A stretch of DNA of 64,000 nucleotides, from assembly GCA_035527975.1 (NCBI GenBank), contig DATKZM010000088.1, forward strand, positions 124,001 to 188,000, written 5' to 3'. Both the position numbers and the translations under genes were made by a program. Under the pieces are notes generated by a model. That model was not told the DNA's origin. It did not search any database and saw nothing but the letters and a program-made list of their open reading frames with translations. Numbering within the stretch: the first letter of the stretch is position 1; the number at the start of each line of letters is the position of its first letter. The DNA comes from DATKZM01 sp035527975. GTDB lineage: Bacteria; Pseudomonadota; Alphaproteobacteria; JAPULJ01. Below are positions 24,975-33,205 of the stretch, piece by piece.

Positions 24975-26831
24975 CTAAATATCAGCAACCTCGGCCGGTC
25001 GCCAATAGACGGTTACGTCATCGGGCGGCACCGCCGCGAGCAAGGTCTTGGTATAGGGATGCTGCGGCTGCGAGAAGACCGTCTCGGTCGCGCCCGCCTC
25101 GACGACATCGCCCTTGTGCATGACCAAAACGCGGCTGCACAGATAGCGTACCACGGCCAGATCGTGGCTGATGAAGAGCAGCGCGATGTCGCTCGCCTCA
25201 CGCAGGCGGAGCAGCAGATTGAGGATCTGGGCCTGGACCGAAACATCAAGGCCGGAGACGATTTCGTCGGCGACCAGCACCTTGGGCGCCGTGGAAAGCG
25301 CGCGGGCGATGTTGACGCGCTGGCGTTGGCCGCCGGAGAGCTGCGATGGATAGCGCTCCAGCATGTCGGCTGGCAATCCGGCGTGACCGAGCAATTCCCT
25401 GGCGCGTTCCAGGCGGTCCGGCCAACGCATCGGCTGCCGGCCCGATTCGAGCGGCTGGGTGACCAGCCGGCCAACCCGGCGGCGCGGGTTGAGCGCCGAT
25501 TGCGGGTCTTGAAAGATCATCTGGATCGCCCCCACCCGCAAGCTGGCATGACGCGAGAACGGGCCGGTCACATCGGTGCCGTCGATTTCGATGCGCCCGG
25601 TTGTGGGCGTTTCGAGCCCCATCAACAGACGGGCCACGGTCGATTTGCCGCTGCCGCTCTCCCCGACGATGCCGACGAACTCGCCCGGGCGCAGCTCGAA
25701 ACTGACATCGCGGACGGCATCAACCACCCCGCGGCGGCCGCCGAGCAGCGCCCGGCGCCCGCGATAGGTCTTGCTGAGGGCCTCCACCCGCAAAAGCGGG
25801 AGGTCCGTCCCATCGGGCGTCTGGCCGCCGAGGGCGTGCGCCAGTCCCTCGCGGGCCGCCAGGTCAGCGCCGAGACAACCACCGGCGGCGCGCACCCAGC
25901 GGCCGGGCTCGGCCTCGCGGAGCGCCGTTTTATGTCCGGCACAGGCCGGATCGGCGACCGGGCAGCGCGGCGCAAAGCGGCACCCCGAAAGGCCGGCATA
26001 GGCCGACAGGCCGGGCATGTGCTCGGGCAGCGACAGCAGCTTGCGCGGCGCACCGGTGAGGTTTGGATTGGCGAGCTCCAGGCTTGCCGTATAGGGGTGG
26101 CGCGGTGCCGCGAACACCGCCCGGGCGGGCCCACGCTCAACGATCTCCCCGGCATACATGACGATGATCTCGTCGCAGATCTGGGCGGCGAGGCGCAGAT
26201 CGTGGGTGATGAACATCAGCGCCGTCGCATGCCGCGCCCGCATCTCGCCGATCACGCCCATGATGTGCGCCTGGGTGACGACGTCGAGCGCGGTGGTCGG
26301 CTCATCGGCGATGATCAGCTTGGGCTCGCCGGCAAAGGCCATGGCGATCAGCACCCGCTGGCACATGCCGCCGGAGAGCTGATGGGGGTAGCGGCGCAAA
26401 AGCTCCGCCGGATCGGGCAGATGCACATCATCGAGATGGCCGATCGCCCGCCCCCGGCGTTCGGCGCCGCCGCTAACGCCGAGCCGCCGCAGATGCTCGT
26501 CGAACAGCGTGCCGATCGAGCGAACCGGGTTCAGCGAGGTCAGCGGATGCTGGGGGATGAAGGTGATGTCCTTGCCGAGGAGCGCCTGGCGGCGGCGCCG
26601 TGGCAGGCTGGCCAGATCCTCGCCGCCGAAGCGCAACGATCCAGCCGAGACGGCAAAGCCATGCGGCAACATACCCGCGACGAGCCGGCCGATCATCGAC
26701 TTGCCGGCGCCCGATTCGCCGACCACGCCCAGCAGCTTGCCGGCCTCCAGGTCGAAGGAAATATCGCGCAGCACCTCGGCCCTGCCTTCGCCGAGCTCCG
26801 CGGTTACCGTGAGGTTTTCCGCTACCAGCAT
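24975..26831 (-). CDS. Fused double ATPase of a dipeptide/nickel-type ABC importer
   Basis: A 618-residue protein joining two complete ATPase domains (DppD-DppF type). Domain 1 has GESGAGKSMIGRLVAGML, LSGGMCQRVLIAMAFA and LIIADEPTTALDVV. Domain 2 has GESGSGKSTVARLLMG, LSGGQRQRVNIARALS and VLVADEIVSGLDVS; its Walker B second acid is Glu followed by Ile. Between them lies a cysteine-rich segment (GCRFAPRCPVADPACAGHK) like the iron-sulfur-binding tail of DppD proteins. It is the last gene of the operon with two permeases and a binding protein. Confidence 0.93.
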   Translation of the reverse strand: MLVAENLTVTAELGEGRAEVLRDISFDLEAGKLLGVVGESGAGKSMIGRLVAGMLPHGFAVSAGSLRFGGEDLASLPRRRRQALLGKDITFIPQHPLTSLNPVRSIGTLFDEHLRRLGVSGGAERRGRAIGHLDDVHLPDPAELLRRYPHQLSGGMCQRVLIAMAFAGEPKLIIADEPTTALDVVTQAHIMGVIGEMRARHATALMFITHDLRLAAQICDEIIVMYAGEIVERGPARAVFAAPRHPYTASLELANPNLTGAPRKLLSLPEHMPGLSAYAGLSGCRFAPRCPVADPACAGHKTALREAEPGRWVRAAGGCLGADLAAREGLAHALGGQTPDGTDLPLLRVEALSKTYRGRRALLGGRRGVVDAVRDVSFELRPGEFVGIVGESGSGKSTVARLLMGLETPTTGRIEIDGTDVTGPFSRHASLRVGAIQMIFQDPQSALNPRRRVGRLVTQPLESGRQPMRWPDRLERARELLGHAGLPADMLERYPSQLSGGQRQRVNIARALSTAPKVLVADEIVSGLDVSVQAQILNLLLRLREASDIALLFISHDLAVVRYLCSRVLVMHKGDVVEAGATETVFSQPQHPYTKTLLAAVPPDDVTVYWRPAEVADI

Positions 26832-26833
26832 GA

Positions 26834-27715
26834 TCAGGCCGCGACCGTCTCGCGTTGCAGCAGCTTGGGGTCGAGGGTGCGACGCAAACCATCGCCCAGA
26901 AGATTGAAACCGATCACCGTGACGACGATGGCGAGGATCGGCAGCACCAGGCCCCAGACCGTCTGATACATATATTTGCGCGCGTCGGCGATCATCACGC
27001 CCCAGGCCGGGATGTTCGCCTCGACGCTCATGCCGACGAAGCTGAGGATGGCCTCGACGATCAGCGCGATCGCCATTTCCAGGCTGACCAGCGTGATGAT
27101 CAACGGCGCCACTGCCGGTAACACTTCACGAACGAGCGTGCGCAAATGGCTGAACCCGGCCAGCCGGGCGGCGTCGATATAATCATGCCGGCGCACCACC
27201 AGGACCTCGCTGCGCACCACCCGGCAGAAGCGCGTCCAGTCGACCAGGACGATGGCGAGGATCACATTGGACAGCCCGACCCCGAATCCGACGATGAGGA
27301 TCAGCGAGAGCACCACCGGCGGGAACGACATCCAGAGATCGACCGCGCGCGAGATCAGCCAATCGACCACGCCGCCGAAATAGCCCGCCAAAAGCGCCAG
27401 CGTCGTGCCGAGCAGCATCGCGCCGAGGGCGGCCACGATGGCCACGACCATGGCCACGCGGGCCCCGTAAATCAGTCGCGACAGCGTGTCCTGGCCGAGA
27501 TTGTCGGTGCCGAGCAGGAAGTCGGGATTGCCGCCCTCCATCCAGGCCGGCGGCGCCAGCGTGTTGAGCAAGTCCTGGGCGTTGGGATCGTACGGCGCGA
27601 TGAGCGGCGCGAAAACCGCACAAAGCAAAACCAAAAGCACGATGCCGCCGCCCACCAGCACCCGCGCCGAGCGCAGCGGAAGCGGCCAATGCTTGCGCGC
27701 AAACCGGCCCGTCAT
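26834..27715 (-). CDS. ABC transporter permease, DppC-like
   Basis: A 293-residue inner-membrane protein with an N-terminal helix (VGGGIVLLVLLCAVFAPLIA), the OppC_N pattern FAPLIAPYDPNAQD, and the EAA coupling loop near SEVLVVRRHDYIDAARLAG. Its start overlaps the DppB-like gene by 4 bases and it ends 2 bases from the ATPase gene. It forms the heterodimeric channel with the other permease. The substrate is unknown, but the amidase upstream suggests an amide, short peptide or similar compound. Confidence 0.92.
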   Translation of the reverse strand: MTGRFARKHWPLPLRSARVLVGGGIVLLVLLCAVFAPLIAPYDPNAQDLLNTLAPPAWMEGGNPDFLLGTDNLGQDTLSRLIYGARVAMVVAIVAALGAMLLGTTLALLAGYFGGVVDWLISRAVDLWMSFPPVVLSLILIVGFGVGLSNVILAIVLVDWTRFCRVVRSEVLVVRRHDYIDAARLAGFSHLRTLVREVLPAVAPLIITLVSLEMAIALIVEAILSFVGMSVEANIPAWGVMIADARKYMYQTVWGLVLPILAIVVTVIGFNLLGDGLRRTLDPKLLQRETVAA

Positions 27716-28731
27716 TGCGATGCCCGCAGCTTGGGATTGAGCAGGATATAGGCGATATCGACGGCGAGGTTGATGCTCATCACCGCGAGCGCGTAGACGA
27801 GCGCGGCGCCCTGGATGATCGGCAGATCGGTGTTGCGCACCGCCTCGACCATCATGTTGCCGAGGCCGGGATAGGAATAGATCACCTCGACCAGTAGCGT
27901 GCCGCCGAAGAGAAAGCCGAACTGCACCCCCATCAGAGTGAGCGTCGGCAGGAAGGCGTTCTTGAAGGCGTGGCGGGTGATGACGCGCCGCTCGGGCACG
28001 CCGCGCAGCCGCGCCATGACGATGTAGTCCTCGTGGATGACCTCAAGCAGGCTGGAGCGCAATACCCGCATGATCAGCGGCGCGGTGCCGAGCGCCAGTG
28101 CGACGGCCGGAAGGATCATGTGCTCTAGCGCGCTTGCCAGCGTGCCGAATTTTCCGGCCAGGATGCAGTCCAGCAGCAGGAAGCCGGTGATCGCCGGCGC
28201 GCTTTGGCCGGGACCCATCCGCCCCGCGAACGGCAGCAGGTTGAGGGCCACACCGAAAATCAGGATGAGGAAGAGCGCCCATAGGAACTCCGGCACCGAC
28301 ATGATGAGGATGCTGGACAGATCGGCCGGCGCTTCGCCCGGGCCGCCCCGCAGGCGAAACATCACAAGCCCGCCGATCAGCCCGATCGCCGTGGCCAGGA
28401 TCGCCGCCAGGGCCGCCAACTCGATGGTGGCGGGCAGCGACTGGCCGATCAGCTTCAACACCGGCTGGCCGAACGCGATCGAGCGGCCGAAGTCGCCCTG
28501 GACCACCTGGCCGAGCCAGATCGCATATTGCTGGGCGATCGGCAGATGCAGCCCCATTTCGCGCCGTACCGCCTCGACTTCTTCGGCGGTCGCATTGGGC
28601 GGCACCGCCATGGAAACCGGATCGGCGGGGATCAGCCGCAGCACGACGAAGACCAGAACCGAGACCACCAGCATCAGCGGGACCGCCACGAGAATGCGGC
28701 GCAACACGACGCCGAGAATCTCACCGCCCAT
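27712..28731 (-). CDS. ABC transporter permease, DppB-like
   Basis: A 339-residue permease with the DppB N-terminus VLRRILVAVPLMLVVSVLVF followed by FVVLRLIPADPVSMAVPPNA, a periplasmic segment, and the EAA loop in EVIHEDYIVMARLRGVPERR. About six membrane segments are visible. It lies downstream of the substrate-binding gene after a 131-base gap that contains a hairpin, and it is followed by the second permease with a 4-base overlap. Confidence 0.93.
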   Translation of the reverse strand: MGGEILGVVLRRILVAVPLMLVVSVLVFVVLRLIPADPVSMAVPPNATAEEVEAVRREMGLHLPIAQQYAIWLGQVVQGDFGRSIAFGQPVLKLIGQSLPATIELAALAAILATAIGLIGGLVMFRLRGGPGEAPADLSSILIMSVPEFLWALFLILIFGVALNLLPFAGRMGPGQSAPAITGFLLLDCILAGKFGTLASALEHMILPAVALALGTAPLIMRVLRSSLLEVIHEDYIVMARLRGVPERRVITRHAFKNAFLPTLTLMGVQFGFLFGGTLLVEVIYSYPGLGNMMVEAVRNTDLPIIQGAALVYALAVMSINLAVDIAYILLNPKLRASQ

Positions 28732-28783
28732 CAGGGTCCCCGCTTCGGCGCCGCTGAGGCCGCCAGGTCCTTCAGCGATCGAC

Positions 28784-28812
28784 GGCCGGGCCCCGGATCA
28801 GGGAGCCCGGCC
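28784..28812 (-). terminator. Hairpin between the binding-protein and permease genes
   Basis: GGCCGGGC (28784-28791) pairs exactly with GCCCGGCC (28805-28812) across a 13-base loop. It lies directly after the substrate-binding gene in the direction of transcription and has no strong U-run. It probably acts as a partial terminator or a 3' stabiliser that keeps the binding protein more abundant than the permeases. Confidence 0.55.
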
Positions 28813-28862
28813 GCGCCATCGCTAAGAGCCAAAAGCCTGGCCGTTGGTCTGGCCGTCGCGGT

Positions 28863-30389
28863 CTACTTCCACGACCAGGTATGCGGCAGCACCCAGCCAT
28901 TGGCGTATTTGACCACGTTCAAATTGCTCTTATAGGCCATGGTGGTGACCGCCTGCAGCAGGGGGATCGTGGCACCCTCGTTGGTCGCATCGACGCCGAC
29001 CTTTCGGTATCCCGCAATCCGGGCTTTGTAGTCGACGACCCCGAAGAGCTTCATCACCCGCCCGCCGATGGCCATGCCCTTCCAGGCCGAGAAGGGCAGC
29101 TTGGGATGCATGAGGTAGCCGGTGAACATTTCCGGATCGCCGACCGCGTTGTCCCAGCTGTAGAGCGTGGCCTCGGGCAGTTTGTTGCCGCGGTTGAGCT
29201 CGAAATACTTGGGCTGCTCGATGACCTGGATGGTCGCGTTGATGCCGACCTTCTTCCACATCGAGGCGACGGCACGCGCGATCTCGTAGTCGCCGGGAAA
29301 GACGCCGTTGAACGTAGCGAGGCCGATCTTGACCGGCTTCTTCGCGCTGAAGCCCGACTTGGCGAGCAGCGCTCTGGCCTTCTCGGGCGAGTAGGCGAAT
29401 TTGAAACTGGCGACATGACCCGGCGTGCCAGGCGTTGCGACCAGCGACAAAGGGACTGCCCGGCCGCCAAAGAGTGCGCGTGAAATCGCCACCTTGTTTA
29501 TGGCGTGGTGGGCGGCGAGGCGCACGTTCTTGTCGAGGAACGCCTTGTCGTTCCTGATCTGCAGCATGATCACCCGCGAGATCGGCAGGATGTCGCTCGA
29601 CAGGCCGGCGCGCTTGCCAAGCCGGATGGATTCGCGAACCGGAACGTCCGGTGCAAAATCGACCCGGCCCGACTGGATCGCCGCGACCCGCGCGGAAGGG
29701 TCCTTGATGATCAGCACGGTGACTTTCTTGATCTTGGGTTTCGGGCCCCAATACTTGTCGAACGCCTCGAGCACGATGCGCGAGTTGCGCTGATACTCCA
29801 CGAGCTTGTAAGGCCCGCTGCCGAGCGGCTTGTTGGAGAACGCCTCCACGCCGACCTTTTCGACATAGTGCTTGGGCACGACGAAGTTGGCGAGGAAGGC
29901 GAGCCACGGGATCGCCGTCGGCATCGGCTTCTTCAGCTTGATGATCGCCTTGGTGGGGCCGGGTGTTTCCACATCGATGACATTGCGCCAGACGCGCACG
30001 AGGTCGATCTTGTGGCCGGCCTTGCCGCGCTCGAAAAAGGTGTAGCGAATATCGGCCGAGGTCATCTTCTTGCCGTCGTGCCAATAGACATCGTCGCGCA
30101 GCTCGAGCTCGACGGACATGCCGTCGGCGGAGAGCTTCCAGGCTTTCACCACCGCCGGCTGGATCTTCTGGTCGGGGCCTTGCGTCAAGGGCTGGTCGAA
30201 GATCATCTTGTAGATCGACTGCAGGCCCGGATTGGTCCGCCGGTTGGGGTCCCAGGTTTGCGGGTCGACCTGCCAGGCGATGACCACGCGGTCCGATTGG
30301 GCCTTGGCGATCGTGGCGGGCAAGGCGAGGGCGACCGCAATGGCCGCCACCGCCGCCGCACCCCGGGCGTGTCTCATGAACATTGTCAT
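28863..30389 (-). CDS. ABC transporter substrate-binding protein, family 5
   Basis: A 508-residue periplasmic protein with a clear signal peptide (AAVAAIAVALALPATIAKAQ). The mature part starts RVVIAWQVDPQTWDPNRRTN and contains the family signature GLQSIYKMIFDQPLT and GSGPYKLVEYQRNSRIVLEA. The ATG at 30389 follows GGAGGAG. These proteins bind peptides, nickel, opines or similar molecules for the adjoining permeases. The operon begins with an amidase 57 bases upstream, which may process the imported compound. Confidence 0.93.
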   Translation of the reverse strand: MTMFMRHARGAAAVAAIAVALALPATIAKAQSDRVVIAWQVDPQTWDPNRRTNPGLQSIYKMIFDQPLTQGPDQKIQPAVVKAWKLSADGMSVELELRDDVYWHDGKKMTSADIRYTFFERGKAGHKIDLVRVWRNVIDVETPGPTKAIIKLKKPMPTAIPWLAFLANFVVPKHYVEKVGVEAFSNKPLGSGPYKLVEYQRNSRIVLEAFDKYWGPKPKIKKVTVLIIKDPSARVAAIQSGRVDFAPDVPVRESIRLGKRAGLSSDILPISRVIMLQIRNDKAFLDKNVRLAAHHAINKVAISRALFGGRAVPLSLVATPGTPGHVASFKFAYSPEKARALLAKSGFSAKKPVKIGLATFNGVFPGDYEIARAVASMWKKVGINATIQVIEQPKYFELNRGNKLPEATLYSWDNAVGDPEMFTGYLMHPKLPFSAWKGMAIGGRVMKLFGVVDYKARIAGYRKVGVDATNEGATIPLLQAVTTMAYKSNLNVVKYANGWVLPHTWSWK

Positions 30390-30445
30390 CGTGCACTCCT
30401 CCATTTGCTCGTCATTATCCCGGCGCATCGCTTGCACCGAGCGTC

Positions 30446-31963
30446 CTAGCGTGTTTTCCAGTCGGCCGCAGCCTCGAACGCGTCGGAGGCCCGGTAGATC
30501 GTCATCTCGTCGTAGTGTTTTCCGGTCAGCATCATGCCGACGGGCAAACCATCCAGCATGCCGCAAGGCACGCTCATCGACGGGTGGCCGGTGCAATCGA
30601 TCGGCGCGGTATTGGGGATCGGCGCGAAGCCCGGCGTCATATCTTCGGCGCGCGTGCGGATCTCCGGCGGCAGCTTGACCGCATGGATCGGCGAAGTCGG
30701 CATCAGCAGAAGATCGACCTGCGCCAGCGCGGCATCGTAGGCGTCCTTCAGCTTGCGGCTCAAATTCTGCGCCTTGGCGTAGTAGCGGCCGTGGTGGACG
30801 CTGCGCATATGCTCCGCGCAGAGCATGCCGAGCTTGAAGATCTCGGAGAACATGTTCGACTTGCCCTGCCAGCCGGCCACCGCCTCGATGTGGCTGGGGG
30901 TGTAGAGCCCCTTCCAATTGTGGCCTTGGCCGTTCCCTTTGAGAATCTGCTCGTAGGCGCCTTCGACACCGATCGGCACCCAGATCGCCAGCCCGTCGCG
31001 GTGCATCGGCACCGAGATCTCGCTGACCTCCGCGCCAAGGTCGGCAAAGACCGTGGCAGCGTCGCGCACGCATTTGTCGACACGCGGATCGCTGACCTCA
31101 TGGCCGAAGCCCTCGCTGAGGATGCCGATCTTCATCCCCTTGACGCCGGCGCCGAGCGCCTGGCTATAGCGCGCGGTCTTGGGTGCGTATTGGCGCGGGT
31201 CGAGCCCGTCGGCGCCGGCCAGCACCTCAAGGAAGAGCGCGTTGTCGGCGGTCGTCCGCGTCATCGGGCCCAGATGGTCGAGGGTCATCTCGATCGACAG
31301 CGCGCCGGTATAGGGAACCAGCCCCCAGGTCGGCTTCATGCCGTAGAGCCCGCAGAAGGCGGCCGGCTCGCGCACCGAGCCGCCCTGGTCGCTGCCGATG
31401 CCCAGATCGACCTCGCCGGAAGCGACGAGCGCAGCGCAGCCCGAAGACGAGCCGCCGGGCGTGTATTCGTGATTATAGGGGTTGAGCGTGGTCGCGACGG
31501 CGTTGGTATGGCTGGAGCCGGAATAGCAGAAATACTCGCAATGCGCCTTGCCCTTGATCGTGCCGCCGGCATCGAGGATCCGCGTGACGACGGTGGCATC
31601 GATCTCCGGCACGTAGCCTTCCAGCGCCGAGGCGCCGTTCATCATCGGCACGCCGGCAACCGAGATATTGTCCTTGATGGCGACGGTCTTGCCCTTGAGC
31701 TTGCCGCGCTTGGCGCCTTCTATCGTGGTCTTGACGTACCAGGCGCTGAGCGGATCCTCCTCGCGGCTCGGGCGGTAGCCGGGCGTGCGCGGATACGCCA
31801 CCTCCGGCAGGTGGTGCGGCATGCGCTCCAGCGCGCGGTAGTAGGTCTCCACCGTGTCGCCGACCATCTGGGTGAACTCCTCGACATCCGGCTCGTCGAG
31901 CGACAGGCCCAGCGTGTTCGCCGCCTGCCGAATTTGCGCGCGCGTTGGCCGCTTGGCGGACAT
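30446..31963 (-). CDS. Amidase signature family enzyme, related to nitrile-hydratase-linked amidases
   Basis: A 505-residue serine amidase. The Ser-cisSer-Lys triad is visible as Lys97 (VAIKDNISVAG), Ser172 (TPGGSSSGCAAL) and Ser196 (GSDQGGSVREPA). The numbering and the N-terminal 80-residue helical extension match the Rhodococcus type that hydrolyses aliphatic and aromatic amides. It probably frees ammonia from a small amide in the cytosol. First gene of the leftward ABC importer operon, divergent from the oxidoreductase at 32107. Confidence 0.92.
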   Translation of the reverse strand: MSAKRPTRAQIRQAANTLGLSLDEPDVEEFTQMVGDTVETYYRALERMPHHLPEVAYPRTPGYRPSREEDPLSAWYVKTTIEGAKRGKLKGKTVAIKDNISVAGVPMMNGASALEGYVPEIDATVVTRILDAGGTIKGKAHCEYFCYSGSSHTNAVATTLNPYNHEYTPGGSSSGCAALVASGEVDLGIGSDQGGSVREPAAFCGLYGMKPTWGLVPYTGALSIEMTLDHLGPMTRTTADNALFLEVLAGADGLDPRQYAPKTARYSQALGAGVKGMKIGILSEGFGHEVSDPRVDKCVRDAATVFADLGAEVSEISVPMHRDGLAIWVPIGVEGAYEQILKGNGQGHNWKGLYTPSHIEAVAGWQGKSNMFSEIFKLGMLCAEHMRSVHHGRYYAKAQNLSRKLKDAYDAALAQVDLLLMPTSPIHAVKLPPEIRTRAEDMTPGFAPIPNTAPIDCTGHPSMSVPCGMLDGLPVGMMLTGKHYDEMTIYRASDAFEAAADWKTR

Positions 31964-32106
31964 CCGTGCCTCCCCCGATCCCTTTGTTTCGATAGATTGT
32001 CTATGGCGTATTGAGGCGGGTCAAGCGACCGCGGCGGGCGGAACTGTGTGCGCAGACAACGCGCACGGATAACATACGGGTCATAAGCGAGCGGCGGATA
32101 ACACAA

Positions 32107-33060
32107 ATGCACACCATGACGGCGATCTGCTACGAGCGTTTCGGCGGCCCCGAAGTGCTCGAACTGCGCGAGGCGGCAAAACCCTCGCCGCTGCCGGGCC
32201 AAGTCCTCGTGGCGGTCAAGGCGGCGAGCGTCATTCCGGCCGACTGGAAGTTGCGCGCCGGGCATTTGCAGCATCTCTTCGTTGTCACCTTTCCCAAGAT
32301 ACCGGGGCGCGACGGGGCCGGGGTCGTCGAAGCGGTCGGAGATGGCGTCGAGGGGGTCGCGGTCGGCGACGAGGTTGCCTTCGTGACCCAGCACACCGAG
32401 CAGGGCAGCCATGCGCAATACGCAGTGGCCAACGCCGCCAGCGTTGTGGCGAAACCCGCCGGGCTCTCGTTCATCGAGGCCGCCGCGCTGATGCATGCCG
32501 GGGTCTGCGCCTGGATCGCCCTGGAGGAAACCGCCGGGCTCACCGCCGGCCAAGGTACCGGCAATCGCGTGCTGATCCACGGCGGGGCGGGCGCCATCGG
32601 CGGCATGGCGGTCCAGCTTGCGCACCATCGCGGCGCCTTCGTTGCGGCGACCTGCAGCGCGCGCAACGCCGATTTCGTGCGTGCGCTGGGCGCCGATGAG
32701 GCGATCGCCTATGACGAGGTTGATTTCGCCGCGGCGCTGGAGCCGGTGGATATCGTGCTCGATCTGATCGGCGGCGCGGTCCACCGCCGCTCCTATCCCG
32801 TGCTGAAGCGCGGCGGCACGCTCGTCTACCTGATCGCCGAGCCGATCGAAGACCGCTCCGCCGAATTCGGGGTGCGCACCGTGCTTGCGCCGATCCATGA
32901 CGACCGGGCTGCGCTGGAGGCGGTCGTGCGCCTCGCCGGGGAGGGCGCCTGGCGGCCGCTCGTCAGCGCGGTCATGCCGCTCGCCGAGGGAGCCGAGGCC
33001 CAGCGCCTTCTGGAGAGCGGCGCCAACAGTCGCGGCCGCATCGTGCTTACTGTGTCCTGA
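32107..33060 (+). CDS. Medium-chain NADPH-dependent quinone oxidoreductase-like protein
   Basis: A 317-residue zinc-free MDR protein. The N-terminal GroES-like domain begins TAICYERFGGPEVLELREAA, and the Rossmann domain carries RVLIHGGAGAIGGMAVQLAH, the NADP-binding AxxGxxG-type motif. No cysteine ligands of a structural zinc are seen. Such enzymes reduce quinones or alpha,beta-unsaturated carbonyls. The ATG at 32107 is preferred over the long frame from 32011. It is divergent from the amidase, with about 140 bases of shared upstream DNA. Confidence 0.87.
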   Translation: MHTMTAICYERFGGPEVLELREAAKPSPLPGQVLVAVKAASVIPADWKLRAGHLQHLFVVTFPKIPGRDGAGVVEAVGDGVEGVAVGDEVAFVTQHTEQGSHAQYAVANAASVVAKPAGLSFIEAAALMHAGVCAWIALEETAGLTAGQGTGNRVLIHGGAGAIGGMAVQLAHHRGAFVAATCSARNADFVRALGADEAIAYDEVDFAAALEPVDIVLDLIGGAVHRRSYPVLKRGGTLVYLIAEPIEDRSAEFGVRTVLAPIHDDRAALEAVVRLAGEGAWRPLVSAVMPLAEGAEAQRLLESGANSRGRIVLTVS

Positions 33061-33086
33061 ACACGTCCTGAGCATGTCCTGGGCGG
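33054..33086 (+). repeat. 11-base tandem repeat over a stop codon, three copies
   Basis: GTCCTGAACAC, GTCCTGAGCAT and GTCCTGGGCGG follow each other at 33054, 33065 and 33076. The first contains the stop TGA of the oxidoreductase gene, so the repeat arose at the gene end without changing the protein. Confidence 0.75.
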
Positions 33087-33121
33087 CCGGCAATTCGTCG
33101 CGGGTTGCGCCTGCCGGCCGC
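33083..33121 (+). terminator. GC-rich hairpin after the oxidoreductase gene
   Basis: GCGGCCGGCA (33083-33092) is exactly complementary to TGCCGGCCGC (33112-33121) with a 19-base loop. It lies 22 bases after the oxidoreductase stop and before hyuA, so it is a likely terminator, though no clear U-run follows. Confidence 0.6.
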
Positions 33122-33161
33122 AGGCCCCCAATATACACCTCGCTTCAAACGAGATTGGCAC

Positions 33162-33205
33162 AAGGCGGAGACCCATGAGGCCATGAGACCATGAGCCCAT
33201 GAGCA
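33162..33205 (+). promoter_or_regulatory. Ribosome site followed by four 8-base repeats with nested ATGA starts
   Basis: AAGGCGGAG at 33162-33170 is followed by four tandem octamers: CATGAGGC, CATGAGAC, CATGAGCC and CATGAGCA, beginning at 33174. ATGs fall at 33175, 33183, 33191 and 33199. Each of the first three opens a 3-codon ORF (Met-Arg/Ser-Pro) whose TGA overlaps the next ATG as ATGA; the fourth ATG starts hyuA. The ribosome site is spaced correctly for the first ATG, not the last, so translation of hyuA may depend on stop-start relay. Confidence 0.75.
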
